Shown in pieces: positions 49,871 through 57,743 of a DNA stretch of 64,000 nucleotides. The stretch spans positions 62,001-126,000 of the forward strand of contig NZ_BNBY01000004.1 of the NCBI RefSeq assembly GCF_014656195.1, given 5' to 3'. Origin of the DNA: Kitasatospora xanthocidica. Its GTDB lineage: Bacteria > Actinomycetota > Actinomycetes > Streptomycetales > Streptomycetaceae. The translations under genes were made by a program, and so were the position numbers. The notes below the pieces were generated by a model. The model ran no database searches. It was not told the DNA's origin and saw only the letters and a program-made list of their open reading frames with translations. Position 1 is the stretch's first letter; every line of letters begins with the position of its first letter.

Positions 49871-51529
49871 TCAGTCGGTCCAGATGGCGGCGGCGGTGCG
49901 GTCGTCGGCGTACCCCTTGGCGCGGACTTGGACCTGGCGCAGGAAGTCGACGGTGCCAGGGGGGTGGGGGTGGGCCCAGTGGGTGGAGAGGAAGTGGGCG
50001 ACGGCGGGTTCGTCGGCGATCGGGCGGGCCAGGCCGGGGGTGCAGAGCAGCAGGATGTCGCCCGGGGTCGCGGGGACGAGCCGGAAGCGGAACGGGCGCG
50101 GGTCCGGGACGGGAGCCTCGGGCACCGGCGGCTGGCCGTCCGGGTGGTGCAGCAGGCGGGCCGCGTACGCGTCGATCCAGTGGCCGGAGCGCAGCAGGTA
50201 GAGGCCGCCCGGGCCGACGCCGAAGGCCGCTCGGTAGCCGGCCTCCGGGTCGAGCGACACCATCAGGCAGTGCAGCGAGGCCGGGGAGGGCGTGTCGTCC
50301 CCCTCCGTCCGGGGCGCCAGCGCGCGCAGCGGGGCGACGGCGCTGGTGGCCAGTCGCTGGAGCCCGTAGCGGAGCCGGTCCCGGGCGCCGTCGCGCAGGT
50401 CGGCGGCCAGGCCGGCCCGGCTGCGTCCGATCGCGGCGGCGAGCTGGCGGCAGGCCTCACCGGTGGCGGTGGCGACGGCCTCGGCGGTGACCGTGTCGAC
50501 CTCGGCGCCGTCCGCCCGGTCGAAGCCGCCGAGGACGGCGAGCAGCAGTCCGTCAGGTCCTTCGCCGAACCGGGTGACCAGTAGGGAGTCCCGGCGCGGC
50601 TCGCCCCGGTAGCGGGCGGAGTCGCCCCGGACGGAAACGGCGCGCAGGACGGACGGCCCGTACTGCGCGCCCTCCAGCACGGTGTCCGGGACAAGCGAGC
50701 GGAGCGCGCCCGGGTCGGCCTCCGGTACGGCCGTCGGCTCGGGCCCGTACGTCGGGGGGCGCTCGCCGACGTGCGGGACGGCGGCCCCGCCGTCGGCGAG
50801 CGGTGCGCGGACGGCCAGCCGGGGGTCGGGGACGATGGCGGGCGCCGGTTCCGGGTCGGGCTCGGGCACCGCCGCGTGGTCGGGTTCGGGTTCGGGCACG
50901 GGGACCGGGTCGGGGACGGGGGCCTCGTCCACCGCGGGGACCTCAGGGGTCACGGGGACCTCAGGGGCCTCAGGGGCGGAGACGACCTCGGGAGCTGAGG
51001 GGGTCTCGGCGACGACCGGCTGGGGCTCGACCTCGGCAACCGGCTCGGGCTCGGGCTCGGGCTCGGAGTCGGAGTCGGCGGACGGGGCGGCCTTCTCCAG
51101 CGAGACGGGCTCAGCCTCCGGCTCCGGCGCAGGCGCCGCCTCCGGCTCCACCGCCGCCTTCGGTGCGTCGTCGGCGAAGGAGGGCGCACGGAACTGGTGG
51201 GTCTCCGTGGACGATGTCCGCTGGCGGCCGATCCCCTCCGACCCGCTGATCACGCCGACCGCGGTGTCGAACCAGTCGTCGATGCTGTCCCGGTTCTCCT
51301 GTACGAGCGCGGGTTCCGGCTCCGGCTCCGGCTCCACCAGCGGCTCCGGCTCCGCCGATCGCTGCTGCCCGATGAGTCCCGCCGCCGTGTCGAACCAGTC
51401 GTCGACGCTGCCGTCCCCCGGGTCGGCGTGCGGGGTGTCGGGGAGGGTGCCCGCCGGGCCGTCGTAGACGGTGTCCCACCAGCCGTCGTCGGGCCGGGGC
51501 GGCTGTGCGGGTGCACCCTGCTTGCTCAT
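49871..51529 (-). CDS. PP2C-like protein with N-terminal WFDTA repeats and Glu/Pro linker
   Basis: A 552-residue protein. The N-terminal part holds a short repeated unit (SVDDWFDTAAGLIG and SIDDWFDTAVGVIS, with an earlier relative DDGWWDTVYDG). A linker of about 170 residues, strongly rich in Glu and Pro (EPEPEPEP-type), leads to a C-terminal PP2C-like domain (about 330-552: LLLAVLGGFDRADGAEVDTV, DILLLCTPGLARPIADEPAV, GYADDRTAAAIWTD). The PP2C metal Asp residues are only partly recognisable, so phosphatase activity is uncertain. Start ATG 51529 has an AGGAG. Confidence 0.85.
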   Translation of the reverse strand: MSKQGAPAQPPRPDDGWWDTVYDGPAGTLPDTPHADPGDGSVDDWFDTAAGLIGQQRSAEPEPLVEPEPEPEPALVQENRDSIDDWFDTAVGVISGSEGIGRQRTSSTETHQFRAPSFADDAPKAAVEPEAAPAPEPEAEPVSLEKAAPSADSDSEPEPEPEPVAEVEPQPVVAETPSAPEVVSAPEAPEVPVTPEVPAVDEAPVPDPVPVPEPEPDHAAVPEPDPEPAPAIVPDPRLAVRAPLADGGAAVPHVGERPPTYGPEPTAVPEADPGALRSLVPDTVLEGAQYGPSVLRAVSVRGDSARYRGEPRRDSLLVTRFGEGPDGLLLAVLGGFDRADGAEVDTVTAEAVATATGEACRQLAAAIGRSRAGLAADLRDGARDRLRYGLQRLATSAVAPLRALAPRTEGDDTPSPASLHCLMVSLDPEAGYRAAFGVGPGGLYLLRSGHWIDAYAARLLHHPDGQPPVPEAPVPDPRPFRFRLVPATPGDILLLCTPGLARPIADEPAVAHFLSTHWAHPHPPGTVDFLRQVQVRAKGYADDRTAAAIWTD

Positions 51530-51894
51530 CTGGCGGCTCCTGCTCGGTCCGTGGGTCGCGCGCCGCCCCCGGCGGGCCGGGCTCGACGTCATTGTTCTCC
51601 AAGTGCAACGACCCTGTCCGGGTTTCGGCGACAACCGGTCACCCATCGGAACATCCCGGCCACCGCGCCGACCAGCCGGTTCGTCGTCCGCGCCGCGGGT
51701 GCGGCGGCGTGGGCGTCACCGCCCGGTCGGCTTCCGGTTCGCCTCCGGTCGGCTCCTGGTCCGCTTCCGTTCCGTCCAGGCTTGCCGGATGTGCCCGGAG
51801 CAGGGTGTTTCCTGGAGATCCGGGCGTGTCGGCCCCCGAAAATGAGGGCCGATGGGGGGCATCGCTTCACACGTTCGGCTGATTAAATGTCCGC
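51530..51894. other. 365-bp divergent intergenic region
   Basis: This region between the PP2C-like gene and the gene at 51895 holds no gene that I can support. It has imperfect about 11-bp repeats of CCGGTCGGCT type around 51721-51780 and a small hairpin at 51829-51852. Confidence 0.45.
51829..51852. repeat. Small hairpin upstream of the gene at 51895
   Basis: TCGGCCC (51829-51835) pairs with GGGCCGA (51846-51852) around a 10-nt A-rich loop. It lies 42 bp before the start codon, within a possible 5' leader. Confidence 0.55.
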
Positions 51895-52557
51895 ATGACC
51901 GCGTCGGCCCCCAGCTCGCCCCGACCGGGGTGGGCCGCACCGGCGGGCCGCCCGGTGGGTGCGCTGTTGGTCCTTCTGCTCGTCGCCCTGCTGACGATGC
52001 TGCCCTGCGCGGGCCAGGCGAAGGCCTTGGACGGGTCCAACCCTCCGGTGCCGGCCGCGGCCCCGGTCAGTGCCGTCAGCGTGGTCAGCGTCGAGGTCGC
52101 GACCGGACAGGCGCCCCACCCCGGCCACGGAGGCCGGGCCACCAGGCCCGCCAAGGCCGCGAAGCTCGTCGGCTCCGCCGGGACCGCCCAGGCTTCCCCC
52201 GGCGATCGAGGTGACCGAGGCGACCGGGCCTCCCCTGGCGACCCGGGCGACCGGAGCGACCCGGGCGGCAAGGCCGCGAAGGCCTCCGACCACCGCCGGA
52301 TCGCCGAGGGCCAGAGCCAGGGGCACTGGATCCTCTGCACCGCCGACGGCGAGCCCCCGCGCAACAACGGCTGCTCCAGCCATCCGTACTGCCCGCAGGA
52401 CGCCCAGCTGCCGAATCCCCCGCCGCAGCCGCTGCCCGTCGTGCCACCCGTCGCCCCGGCCGCGGCCGAGGCGCTGCCCCGGGTGGTGCCCGCCGGCCTG
52501 CTGGACGGTTCGCACTCGGCGCCCGACCTGCACGAGCTCCAGGTCCACCGGTCCTGA
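51895..52557 (+). CDS. Secreted or anchored Pro/Ala-rich protein of unknown function
   Basis: A 220-residue protein with an N-terminal hydrophobic segment (GALLVLLLVALLTMLPCAG) that could be a signal peptide or anchor. A collagen-like SPGDRGDRGDRASPGDPGDR stretch and a Cys-containing C-terminal part (HWILCTADGEPPRNNGCSSH, then PYCPQDAQLPNPPPQPLP) follow. I recognise no family. It is divergent from the PP2C-like gene and is followed by a hairpin. Confidence 0.7.
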   Translation: MTASAPSSPRPGWAAPAGRPVGALLVLLLVALLTMLPCAGQAKALDGSNPPVPAAAPVSAVSVVSVEVATGQAPHPGHGGRATRPAKAAKLVGSAGTAQASPGDRGDRGDRASPGDPGDRSDPGGKAAKASDHRRIAEGQSQGHWILCTADGEPPRNNGCSSHPYCPQDAQLPNPPPQPLPVVPPVAPAAAEALPRVVPAGLLDGSHSAPDLHELQVHRS

Positions 52558-52567
52558 GCGGAACCCA

Positions 52568-52589
52568 CCGCCGGCGCTGCCGCCGGCGG
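52568..52589 (+). terminator. Small hairpin after the gene at 51895
   Basis: CCGCCGGC (52568-52575) pairs perfectly with GCCGGCGG (52582-52589) around a 6-nt loop, 10 bp past the stop codon. Confidence 0.6.
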
Positions 52590-52659
52590 ATCCGCCCCGC
52601 CTCACCTTCCAGCTGACCGTCGCCACCGACCGGTGCGCGGCGGAGACAAGGACACCGCC

Positions 52660-53325
52660 ATGGGTTCCGCCTCCAAGCAGTCCAACAAGTCCGGCGGCAA
52701 GCAGGCCGGTCTCGACCGCCGCGCCCGGATAGCCGAGCTGCGCGCCGCCGAGCAGCGCCGCGACCGCCGCAACAAGATCGTCGCCTCGGTGGCGGCCGGT
52801 GTGCTGGTGATCGGCGCGATCGCCACCGGCACCTGGGTCGTCATGGACCAGAACCAGAAGAAGAAGGACAAGGAAGCCGCCGCCAACGCGGACATCCCGG
52901 GCGTGAAGACCTTCGGCGACCTGACCCGCAACCACGTCAAGGAGAAGGTCACCTACCCGATGACCCCGCCGGTCGGCGGCGACCACAACGCGATCTGGCT
53001 GGACTGCATGGGCCACGTCTACGACCAGCCGGTCGAGAACGAGCGCGCCGTCCACTCGCTGGAGCACGGCGCGGTCTGGGTGACCTACAACGGCAAGGCC
53101 ACGCCGGACGACATCAAGACCCTGTCCGACAAGGTCAAGACCACCCCGTACTCGCTGATGAGCCCGTACCCGGACGAGCAGGGCACCATCACCCTGAACG
53201 CCTGGAGCACCCAGCTCGTCGTGGACAGCGCCAGCGACCCCCGGGTGAACCAGTTCTTCACCAAGTACGTCCAGGGCAAGCAGACCCAGGAGCCGGGCGC
53301 CTCCTGCACCATGGGGCAGATGTGA
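52660..53325 (+). CDS. DUF3105-family membrane-anchored protein
   Basis: A 221-residue protein with a basic cytoplasmic N-terminus, one membrane helix (ASVAAGVLVIGAIATGTWVV) and an extracytoplasmic DUF3105 domain (YPMTPPVGGDHNAIWLDCMG, then SLEHGAVWVTYNGKATPDD, MSPYPDEQGTITLNAWSTQL). The conserved H, C and Tyr residues suggest metal or redox chemistry, but the function is unknown. Its stop overlaps the DUF305 start by 4 bp (GTGA), so the two are translationally coupled. This gene pair is common in actinomycetes. Confidence 0.92.
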   Translation: MGSASKQSNKSGGKQAGLDRRARIAELRAAEQRRDRRNKIVASVAAGVLVIGAIATGTWVVMDQNQKKKDKEAAANADIPGVKTFGDLTRNHVKEKVTYPMTPPVGGDHNAIWLDCMGHVYDQPVENERAVHSLEHGAVWVTYNGKATPDDIKTLSDKVKTTPYSLMSPYPDEQGTITLNAWSTQLVVDSASDPRVNQFFTKYVQGKQTQEPGASCTMGQM

Positions 53326-54107
53326 CCGCCGACCCGGGCCGTCCCGAGGGGTCCGCTGCCAAGGGGTCCGCTGCCGAGGGAGGCGCGTCCGAGGCCGCTG
53401 TCGGGACGGCCGCCCAAGCCGTCACCGGAGCCGTCACCGCCGAGGACGGCGGGGCCGCCGCGCCGCGCCGCCGGCGGATGTGGTGGCCGGCCGCGCTGGC
53501 GGCCACCGTGGCGCTGGCGCTCGGGGTGCCGGCCCTGGTGGCGAGCGGGACCTCGGCCTCCGGCAGCTCGCTCTCCGTCCCGGCGGACGACTCGCCCGAG
53601 GCCGGGTTCGCCCGCGACATGGCGACCCACCACCAGCAGGCGGTGGACCTGTCGTTCGCCGTCCGGGACCGCACCGGTGACGAGCCGACCCGCACCCTCG
53701 CCTTCGACATCATCAACACCCAGGCCAACCAGCGCGGGATGATGATGGGCTGGCTGGACCAGTGGGGGCTGACGCAGCACGTGAACGCCAAGCCGATGGC
53801 GTGGATGAAGATGGGCCACGAGTACCAGGCGCACGACGGTTCGCTGATGCCCGGCATGGCCACCAACACCCAGATCGCGAAGCTGCGTTCGCTCAGCGGG
53901 CGGGACGCCGAGGTGTTCTACCTGCAGCTGATGATCGAGCACCACAAGGGCGGCGTCGAGATGGCCCAGGGCTACGTGGACCTGGCCAAGAACGACACCG
54001 AGAAGCGGCTCGCGCAGTCGATGGTGATCGCCCAGACCTCGGAGCTGCAGCTGATGACCGACATGCTCCAGGAACGCGGCGCCGCCCCCGGCGTGCCCGC
54101 CTCCTGA
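53322..54107 (+). CDS. DUF305-family membrane-anchored protein
   Basis: A 261-residue protein with an N-terminal basic segment, one membrane helix (about 50-72), then a His/Met-rich DUF305 domain: ARDMATHHQQAVDLS, GMMMGWLDQWG, and LMIEHHKGGVEMAQGY. These HH and MxM patterns may bind copper or iron outside the membrane; the function of DUF305 proteins is not settled. It is coupled to the preceding DUF3105 gene. A 12-bp duplication and a strong hairpin follow. Confidence 0.92.
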   Translation: MTADPGRPEGSAAKGSAAEGGASEAAVGTAAQAVTGAVTAEDGGAAAPRRRRMWWPAALAATVALALGVPALVASGTSASGSSLSVPADDSPEAGFARDMATHHQQAVDLSFAVRDRTGDEPTRTLAFDIINTQANQRGMMMGWLDQWGLTQHVNAKPMAWMKMGHEYQAHDGSLMPGMATNTQIAKLRSLSGRDAEVFYLQLMIEHHKGGVEMAQGYVDLAKNDTEKRLAQSMVIAQTSELQLMTDMLQERGAAPGVPAS

Positions 54108-54108
54108 G

Positions 54109-54132
54109 CCGGCTCCCGAACCGGCTCCCGAA
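54109..54132. repeat. 12-bp tandem duplication after the DUF305 stop
   Basis: CCGGCTCCCGAA occurs twice in tandem (54109-54120, 54121-54132), one base past the stop codon. Confidence 0.93.
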
Positions 54133-54155
54133 CCGGCCCAGCGTTCTCGTTCCCC

Positions 54156-54212
54156 GGACGGCCGGGGCACGGCCGACGGTCCCGTACCGTCCGCGCCGCG
54201 CCCCGGCCGTCC
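54156..54212 (+). terminator. Hairpin after the DUF3105-DUF305 operon
   Basis: GGACGGCCGGGGC (54156-54168) pairs perfectly with GCCCCGGCCGTCC (54200-54212) around a 31-nt loop. Confidence 0.6.
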
Positions 54213-54240
54213 GCCGTACCACCTCCCGGAGACCCCTCAC

Positions 54241-54951
54241 ATGACCCCCGACCCCGCCGGTGCCCCCACCGGTGCCGCCGACCCCGCCGGCGCCCCGGAC
54301 CGCCGCTGGCTGATCGCCGGGCTGGGCAATCCCGGCCCCTGGTTCCGGCAGACCCGGCACAACGCGGGCTTCCTGGCCGTCGACCGGCTGGCCGAGCGGC
54401 ACGGCGCCCGGTTCCGGCGGCGCGGGATCGCCACCCTGGTCGCGGAGATCGAGGTCGACGGCCGGCCGGTGCTGCTCGCCAAGCCGCTGTGGTTCATCAA
54501 CCTGTCCGGCCGCCCGGTGGCCGCGCTGCTGCGCCGGTACGGCGTGCCGGTGGAGCGGCTGGTGGTCGTGCAGGACGACCTGGACTTCGCGTTCGGTTCC
54601 GCCCGGCTCAAGCGCGGCAGCGGGCCCGGCGGCCACAACGGGGTGCGCTCGGTGGGCGAGGTGCTCGGCACCCGCGACTTCGTCCGGCTGCGGTTCGGCA
54701 TCGGGCGTCCGCCGAAGGGGCAGAGCGTCGGCGACTTCGTGCTGAAGAAGTTCTCGGACGACGAACTGGCCGTGATGCCCAGCGAGTTGGACCGTTGCGC
54801 GGACGCCCTGGAGACCCTGGTGCGGCTCGGCCTGAACCGCGCCCAGGACACCCTGAACGCCCGCCCCGCACCTGACGCCGGTCACGGTACGGAGGCCGGT
54901 CACGGCGCGAAGACCGGTCACGGCGCGGAGGCTGACCATGGCGGGCGCTGA
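54241..54951 (+). CDS. Peptidyl-tRNA hydrolase paralogue
   Basis: A 236-residue Pth. The catalytic and tRNA-binding residues are present: LIAGLGNPGPWFRQTRHNAG (Asn and His), NLSGRPVA (Asn), VVQDDLDFAFG (Asp) and GGHNGVRSV (Asn). It is less like the usual pth (LAKPLWFINLSG instead of KPxTYMNxSG), and it is not next to the L25/ctc gene where streptomycetes usually keep their main copy, so it is probably a second Pth. The tail has three 18-bp repeats giving a Gly-His-Gly-Ala/Thr pattern. Confidence 0.9.
   Translation: MTPDPAGAPTGAADPAGAPDRRWLIAGLGNPGPWFRQTRHNAGFLAVDRLAERHGARFRRRGIATLVAEIEVDGRPVLLAKPLWFINLSGRPVAALLRRYGVPVERLVVVQDDLDFAFGSARLKRGSGPGGHNGVRSVGEVLGTRDFVRLRFGIGRPPKGQSVGDFVLKKFSDDELAVMPSELDRCADALETLVRLGLNRAQDTLNARPAPDAGHGTEAGHGAKTGHGAEADHGGR
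54880..54933. repeat. Three 18-bp repeats in the peptidyl-tRNA hydrolase tail
   Basis: Copies start at 54880, 54898 and 54916, each beginning GGTCACGG. They encode a repeated His-Gly-containing hexapeptide and end just before the start of the next gene at 54938. Confidence 0.92.
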
Positions 54952-55453
54952 GGACCTCCGGCGTTCCCTGTGGAGCGCCGGACCCGGCGACGACGCGCGG
55001 CAGGACGACGGGCGGTCGGCGCTGACCGCCGAGGCGGTCGCCGAGGCCGAGCACCTGCTCGGCGTCACCCTCCCCGCCGCCCTCCTGGAACTGCTGCACC
55101 ACCGCGACGGCGGCGAGGTCGCGGACGACCGGAACGCCTTCCCCACCAGCCGGCCGACCTCGTGGAGCGGCGACCACGTGCCGTTCGACTGGCTGCTGGG
55201 CATCGGCCGCCGCGAAGGGGCGCTGTCCCTGCTCGACAGCCCGTACCTGGTCGCGGAGTGGGGTCTGCCCGCGCCGGTGGTCCTGTTCTCGGGCGAGGGA
55301 CCGTGCTGGCTCGGGCTGGACTACCGGGACGGCGGCCGGGACGGGGAACCGTCCGTCACCTGGTTCGAGGCGGACCTCGGCCGGGAGTTCCCGCTCGCCC
55401 CGGACTTCCGGTCGTTCCTCGAAGGCCTCACCGCGGCCGACGACTTCGAGTGA
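54938..55453 (+). CDS. SMI1/KNR4 (SUKH)-family protein
   Basis: A 171-residue SMI1/KNR4 (SUKH) protein: LTAEAVAEAEHLLGVTLPAA, then LLELLHHRDGGEVADDRNAF, WLLGIGRREGALSLLDSPYL, and SFLEGLTAADDFE. SUKH proteins are often immunity proteins against contact-dependent or polymorphic toxins, but no toxin is adjacent. It overlaps the peptidyl-tRNA hydrolase gene by 14 bp in another frame. The 3' end overlaps the convergent MFS gene by up to 133 bp. Confidence 0.85.
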   Translation: MAGAEDLRRSLWSAGPGDDARQDDGRSALTAEAVAEAEHLLGVTLPAALLELLHHRDGGEVADDRNAFPTSRPTSWSGDHVPFDWLLGIGRREGALSLLDSPYLVAEWGLPAPVVLFSGEGPCWLGLDYRDGGRDGEPSVTWFEADLGREFPLAPDFRSFLEGLTAADDFE

Positions 55454-56979
55454 GAATCCCCGGGCGCCCCTGGAGCGTGCCCGGTCCACAGGCTGCGGAA
55501 CGGGCTGCGGAGCGGGTGGTGGGCCGGGCGGGTGAGGAGCGCGGCCGCCGCCGCGACCGCCGCGAGGGCGAACAGCACCGTCCGCCCACCGGACGCCGCG
55601 CCCGCCAGGTGGACACCGAGGACGGACAGCGCCATGCCGAGCGCCGTACCGAGGCTGCGCGCCATGTTCACCATGCCGCCGCCGACCGCCGAGCACTCCG
55701 CCGGGACGGCCCGCATCACCAGCGCGTTGTTGGCCGGCAGCAGCAGGCCCAGCCCGTACCCGGCGACCAGCAGCGGAGCGGCCGACGCGATCGAGGCCGG
55801 CAGCAGGGCGAACAGCAGCAGCCCGCCCGCCGCGACGGCCGCGCCGAGGCGGCACCTGGCCACGTCCGACCAGCCCGCGGGCAGCAGCCCGCCACCGACC
55901 GTCGCGGCGACGGCGAACGCGGCGGGCAGCAGAGTGACGAGCAGTCCGGCACCGGCCGTCGACACGCCCGCGCCGGTCAGCAGGACGGGGCCCAGCACCA
56001 ACGGGCAGAACAGCAGCAGGTACCCGATCAGCGCGAGCACCAGGCCGGACCGCACACCCGGGGTGTTGACCAGCCCCGGCGCAAGGATCGGCCGCGCCGC
56101 CCGCCGCTCCTGGCGCACCAGCGCCACGGTGAGCACGGCGGCGGCAAGCAGCAGGACGGTGACGGCCCAGCCGGGCAGCGGCAGGCCGGAGGCGGTGGAG
56201 AGGGCGAGCAGCAGCGCTGTGGTCGCGCCGGTGAGCAGCAGCATGCCGGGCAGGTCGAAGCGGGCGTCGTCCCGCGCAGGACCGGCCAAGGGACCAGCCG
56301 AGGGACCCGCCGGTCGCCGCGTCCGGGGGCTGGGAACGAGGCCCCCGCCGCCCGTCCGGGTGCGCGGCAGCAGGTACCAGCCGGCCAGGATGCCGAACAC
56401 CGCGATCGGCACATTGACCCAGAACACCCAGCGCCACGAGGCGTGTTCGACCAGCAGCCCGCCGAGGCTGGGCCCGAGCGCCAGCCCGAGGCCCTGAGCG
56501 GAGGCCTGGATGCCGAGCGCGCGCCGCATCGCGCGTTCGGGCACACCGCGTGCGACCAGGGCGACACTGTTGGCCTGCATCATCGCGGCGCCGACGGCCT
56601 GGACGGCGCGGCAGCCCACCAGGATCCAGAGGCTGCCGGCGAATCCGGCGCCGAGCGAGGAGAGGCCGAAGACGGCGAAGCCGCCGATGTACATCGTCTT
56701 GCGGCCGGCCAGGTCGGACAGCCAGCCGATCGGGGCCAGCAGGGCGACCAGGACGAGCAGGTAGGCCAGGGCGACCCATTCGACGGCGGCGAAGCCCGCG
56801 TCGAAGTGGTGGCCGATCGCGGGAAAGACCAGGGCGATGACGCTGGCGTCGAGCTGGCCGAGGAAAGCGCCGAGGCAGACCGTGCCGACGGCCAGCCAGT
56901 GGGCGTGGCGCCAGCCGGCGATGCCGCGGGGGCGGGGCCGCTCGGTGAGCAGCCGGGCGGCGAGGGCGGTGGCGTTCAT
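55321..56979 (-). CDS. MFS multidrug exporter, DHA2 (EmrB/QacA-like)
   Basis: A 552-residue polytopic membrane protein of the 14-helix DHA2 drug-proton antiporter family. GAFLGQLDASVIALVFPAIG carries motif D1, LLAPIGWLSDLAGRKTMYIG carries motif A, and LGIQASAQGLGLALGPSLGG is the antiporter motif C. It probably exports a toxic compound. It is divergent from a MarR gene, its likely repressor. The last 50 or so residues, from about 500, run antisense through the 3' end of the SMI1/KNR4 gene and look unlike a natural protein. Confidence 0.9.
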   Translation of the reverse strand: MNATALAARLLTERPRPRGIAGWRHAHWLAVGTVCLGAFLGQLDASVIALVFPAIGHHFDAGFAAVEWVALAYLLVLVALLAPIGWLSDLAGRKTMYIGGFAVFGLSSLGAGFAGSLWILVGCRAVQAVGAAMMQANSVALVARGVPERAMRRALGIQASAQGLGLALGPSLGGLLVEHASWRWVFWVNVPIAVFGILAGWYLLPRTRTGGGGLVPSPRTRRPAGPSAGPLAGPARDDARFDLPGMLLLTGATTALLLALSTASGLPLPGWAVTVLLLAAAVLTVALVRQERRAARPILAPGLVNTPGVRSGLVLALIGYLLLFCPLVLGPVLLTGAGVSTAGAGLLVTLLPAAFAVAATVGGGLLPAGWSDVARCRLGAAVAAGGLLLFALLPASIASAAPLLVAGYGLGLLLPANNALVMRAVPAECSAVGGGMVNMARSLGTALGMALSVLGVHLAGAASGGRTVLFALAAVAAAAALLTRPAHHPLRSPFRSLWTGHAPGAPGDSHSKSSAAVRPSRNDRKSGASGNSRPRSASNQVTDGSPSRPPSR

Positions 56980-56986
56980 GCCACAA

Positions 56987-57007
56987 ATATATCGGATACA
57001 GATATGT
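56987..57007. promoter_or_regulatory. Candidate MarR operator
   Basis: ATATATC (56987-56993) and GATATGT (57001-57007) form an inverted repeat with one mismatch and a 7-nt centre, in the AT-rich start of the divergent MFS-MarR region, 8 bp from the MFS start codon. Confidence 0.55.
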
Positions 57008-57146
57008 TCTTTCTACGAGCAGCTCGCCCTGCGATACGAAGCGCCCCACAGGGCGTCCGTACCGCGTCCACATCGCGTCCGCACCCGCGTCCGCTAAGCG
57101 GACCGCGCCCCCGAAACGCCCTGTACCAGGAGATACGCTGTCCGCC

Positions 57147-57659
57147 ATGCCGTCGTCACCGCACGTTCCCGATTCCGCCACCGAAGGCCCGGACCCGGCG
57201 GTCGAGCACGCCCGGCAGCTGACCGACACCGTCACCCGGCTGCGCCGCGCCCTGCGCAGCAGCATCCGCACCGACTACCCGTGGGAGTCCCTGCCGATGG
57301 CGCAGGTCGAACTCCTCCAGACCCTCGCCGCCGCACCGCTGCGGGTCGGCGAACTCGCCGCCCGGCAGCGACTCGCCCCCAACACCGTCAGCGGACTGGT
57401 CGGCAAGCTGCTCGACGCCGGCTTCGTCGACCGCCAGGCCGACCCCGGCGACCGCCGCACCGCCCGGATCGCCCTCACCCCGGCCGGCCGGCGCCAGCTG
57501 GACGACTGGCAGCACGCCCACGAACGCCGCATCGCCACCGCGCTCGGCACCCTCGACCCCGCCGACCGCGAGGCGGTCGTCCACGCCCTGCCCGCGCTGG
57601 AACAGCTCGCCCGTGCCCTCGCCCAGCCGGGCAGCGGTACCGGCACCGGCACCGACTGA
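57147..57659 (+). CDS. MarR-family transcriptional regulator
   Basis: A 170-residue MarR protein. The winged helix is clear: LLQTLAAAPLRVGELAARQR, then LAPNTVSGLVGKLLDAGFVD, RQADPGDRRTARIALTPAGR, with the wing DPGDRR. N- and C-terminal helices for the dimer are present. It is divergent from the DHA2 exporter, which it probably represses; a substrate of the pump would be its ligand. The end of the gene is duplicated just past the stop. Confidence 0.93.
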   Translation: MPSSPHVPDSATEGPDPAVEHARQLTDTVTRLRRALRSSIRTDYPWESLPMAQVELLQTLAAAPLRVGELAARQRLAPNTVSGLVGKLLDAGFVDRQADPGDRRTARIALTPAGRRQLDDWQHAHERRIATALGTLDPADREAVVHALPALEQLARALAQPGSGTGTGTD

Positions 57660-57679
57660 CACCGGCACGGACTGACACC
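57648..57679. repeat. 16-bp duplication over the MarR stop
   Basis: Two 16-bp units (57648-57663, 57664-57679) differ at one base. Each contains GACTGACACC, with the stop TGA of the MarR gene in the first. Confidence 0.88.
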
Positions 57680-57743
57680 GAGGGCCCACCCCGCGGACAA
57701 AACCACTGGTCACCGCCCCGGGCCGAGCACTACCCTCCCCGGC

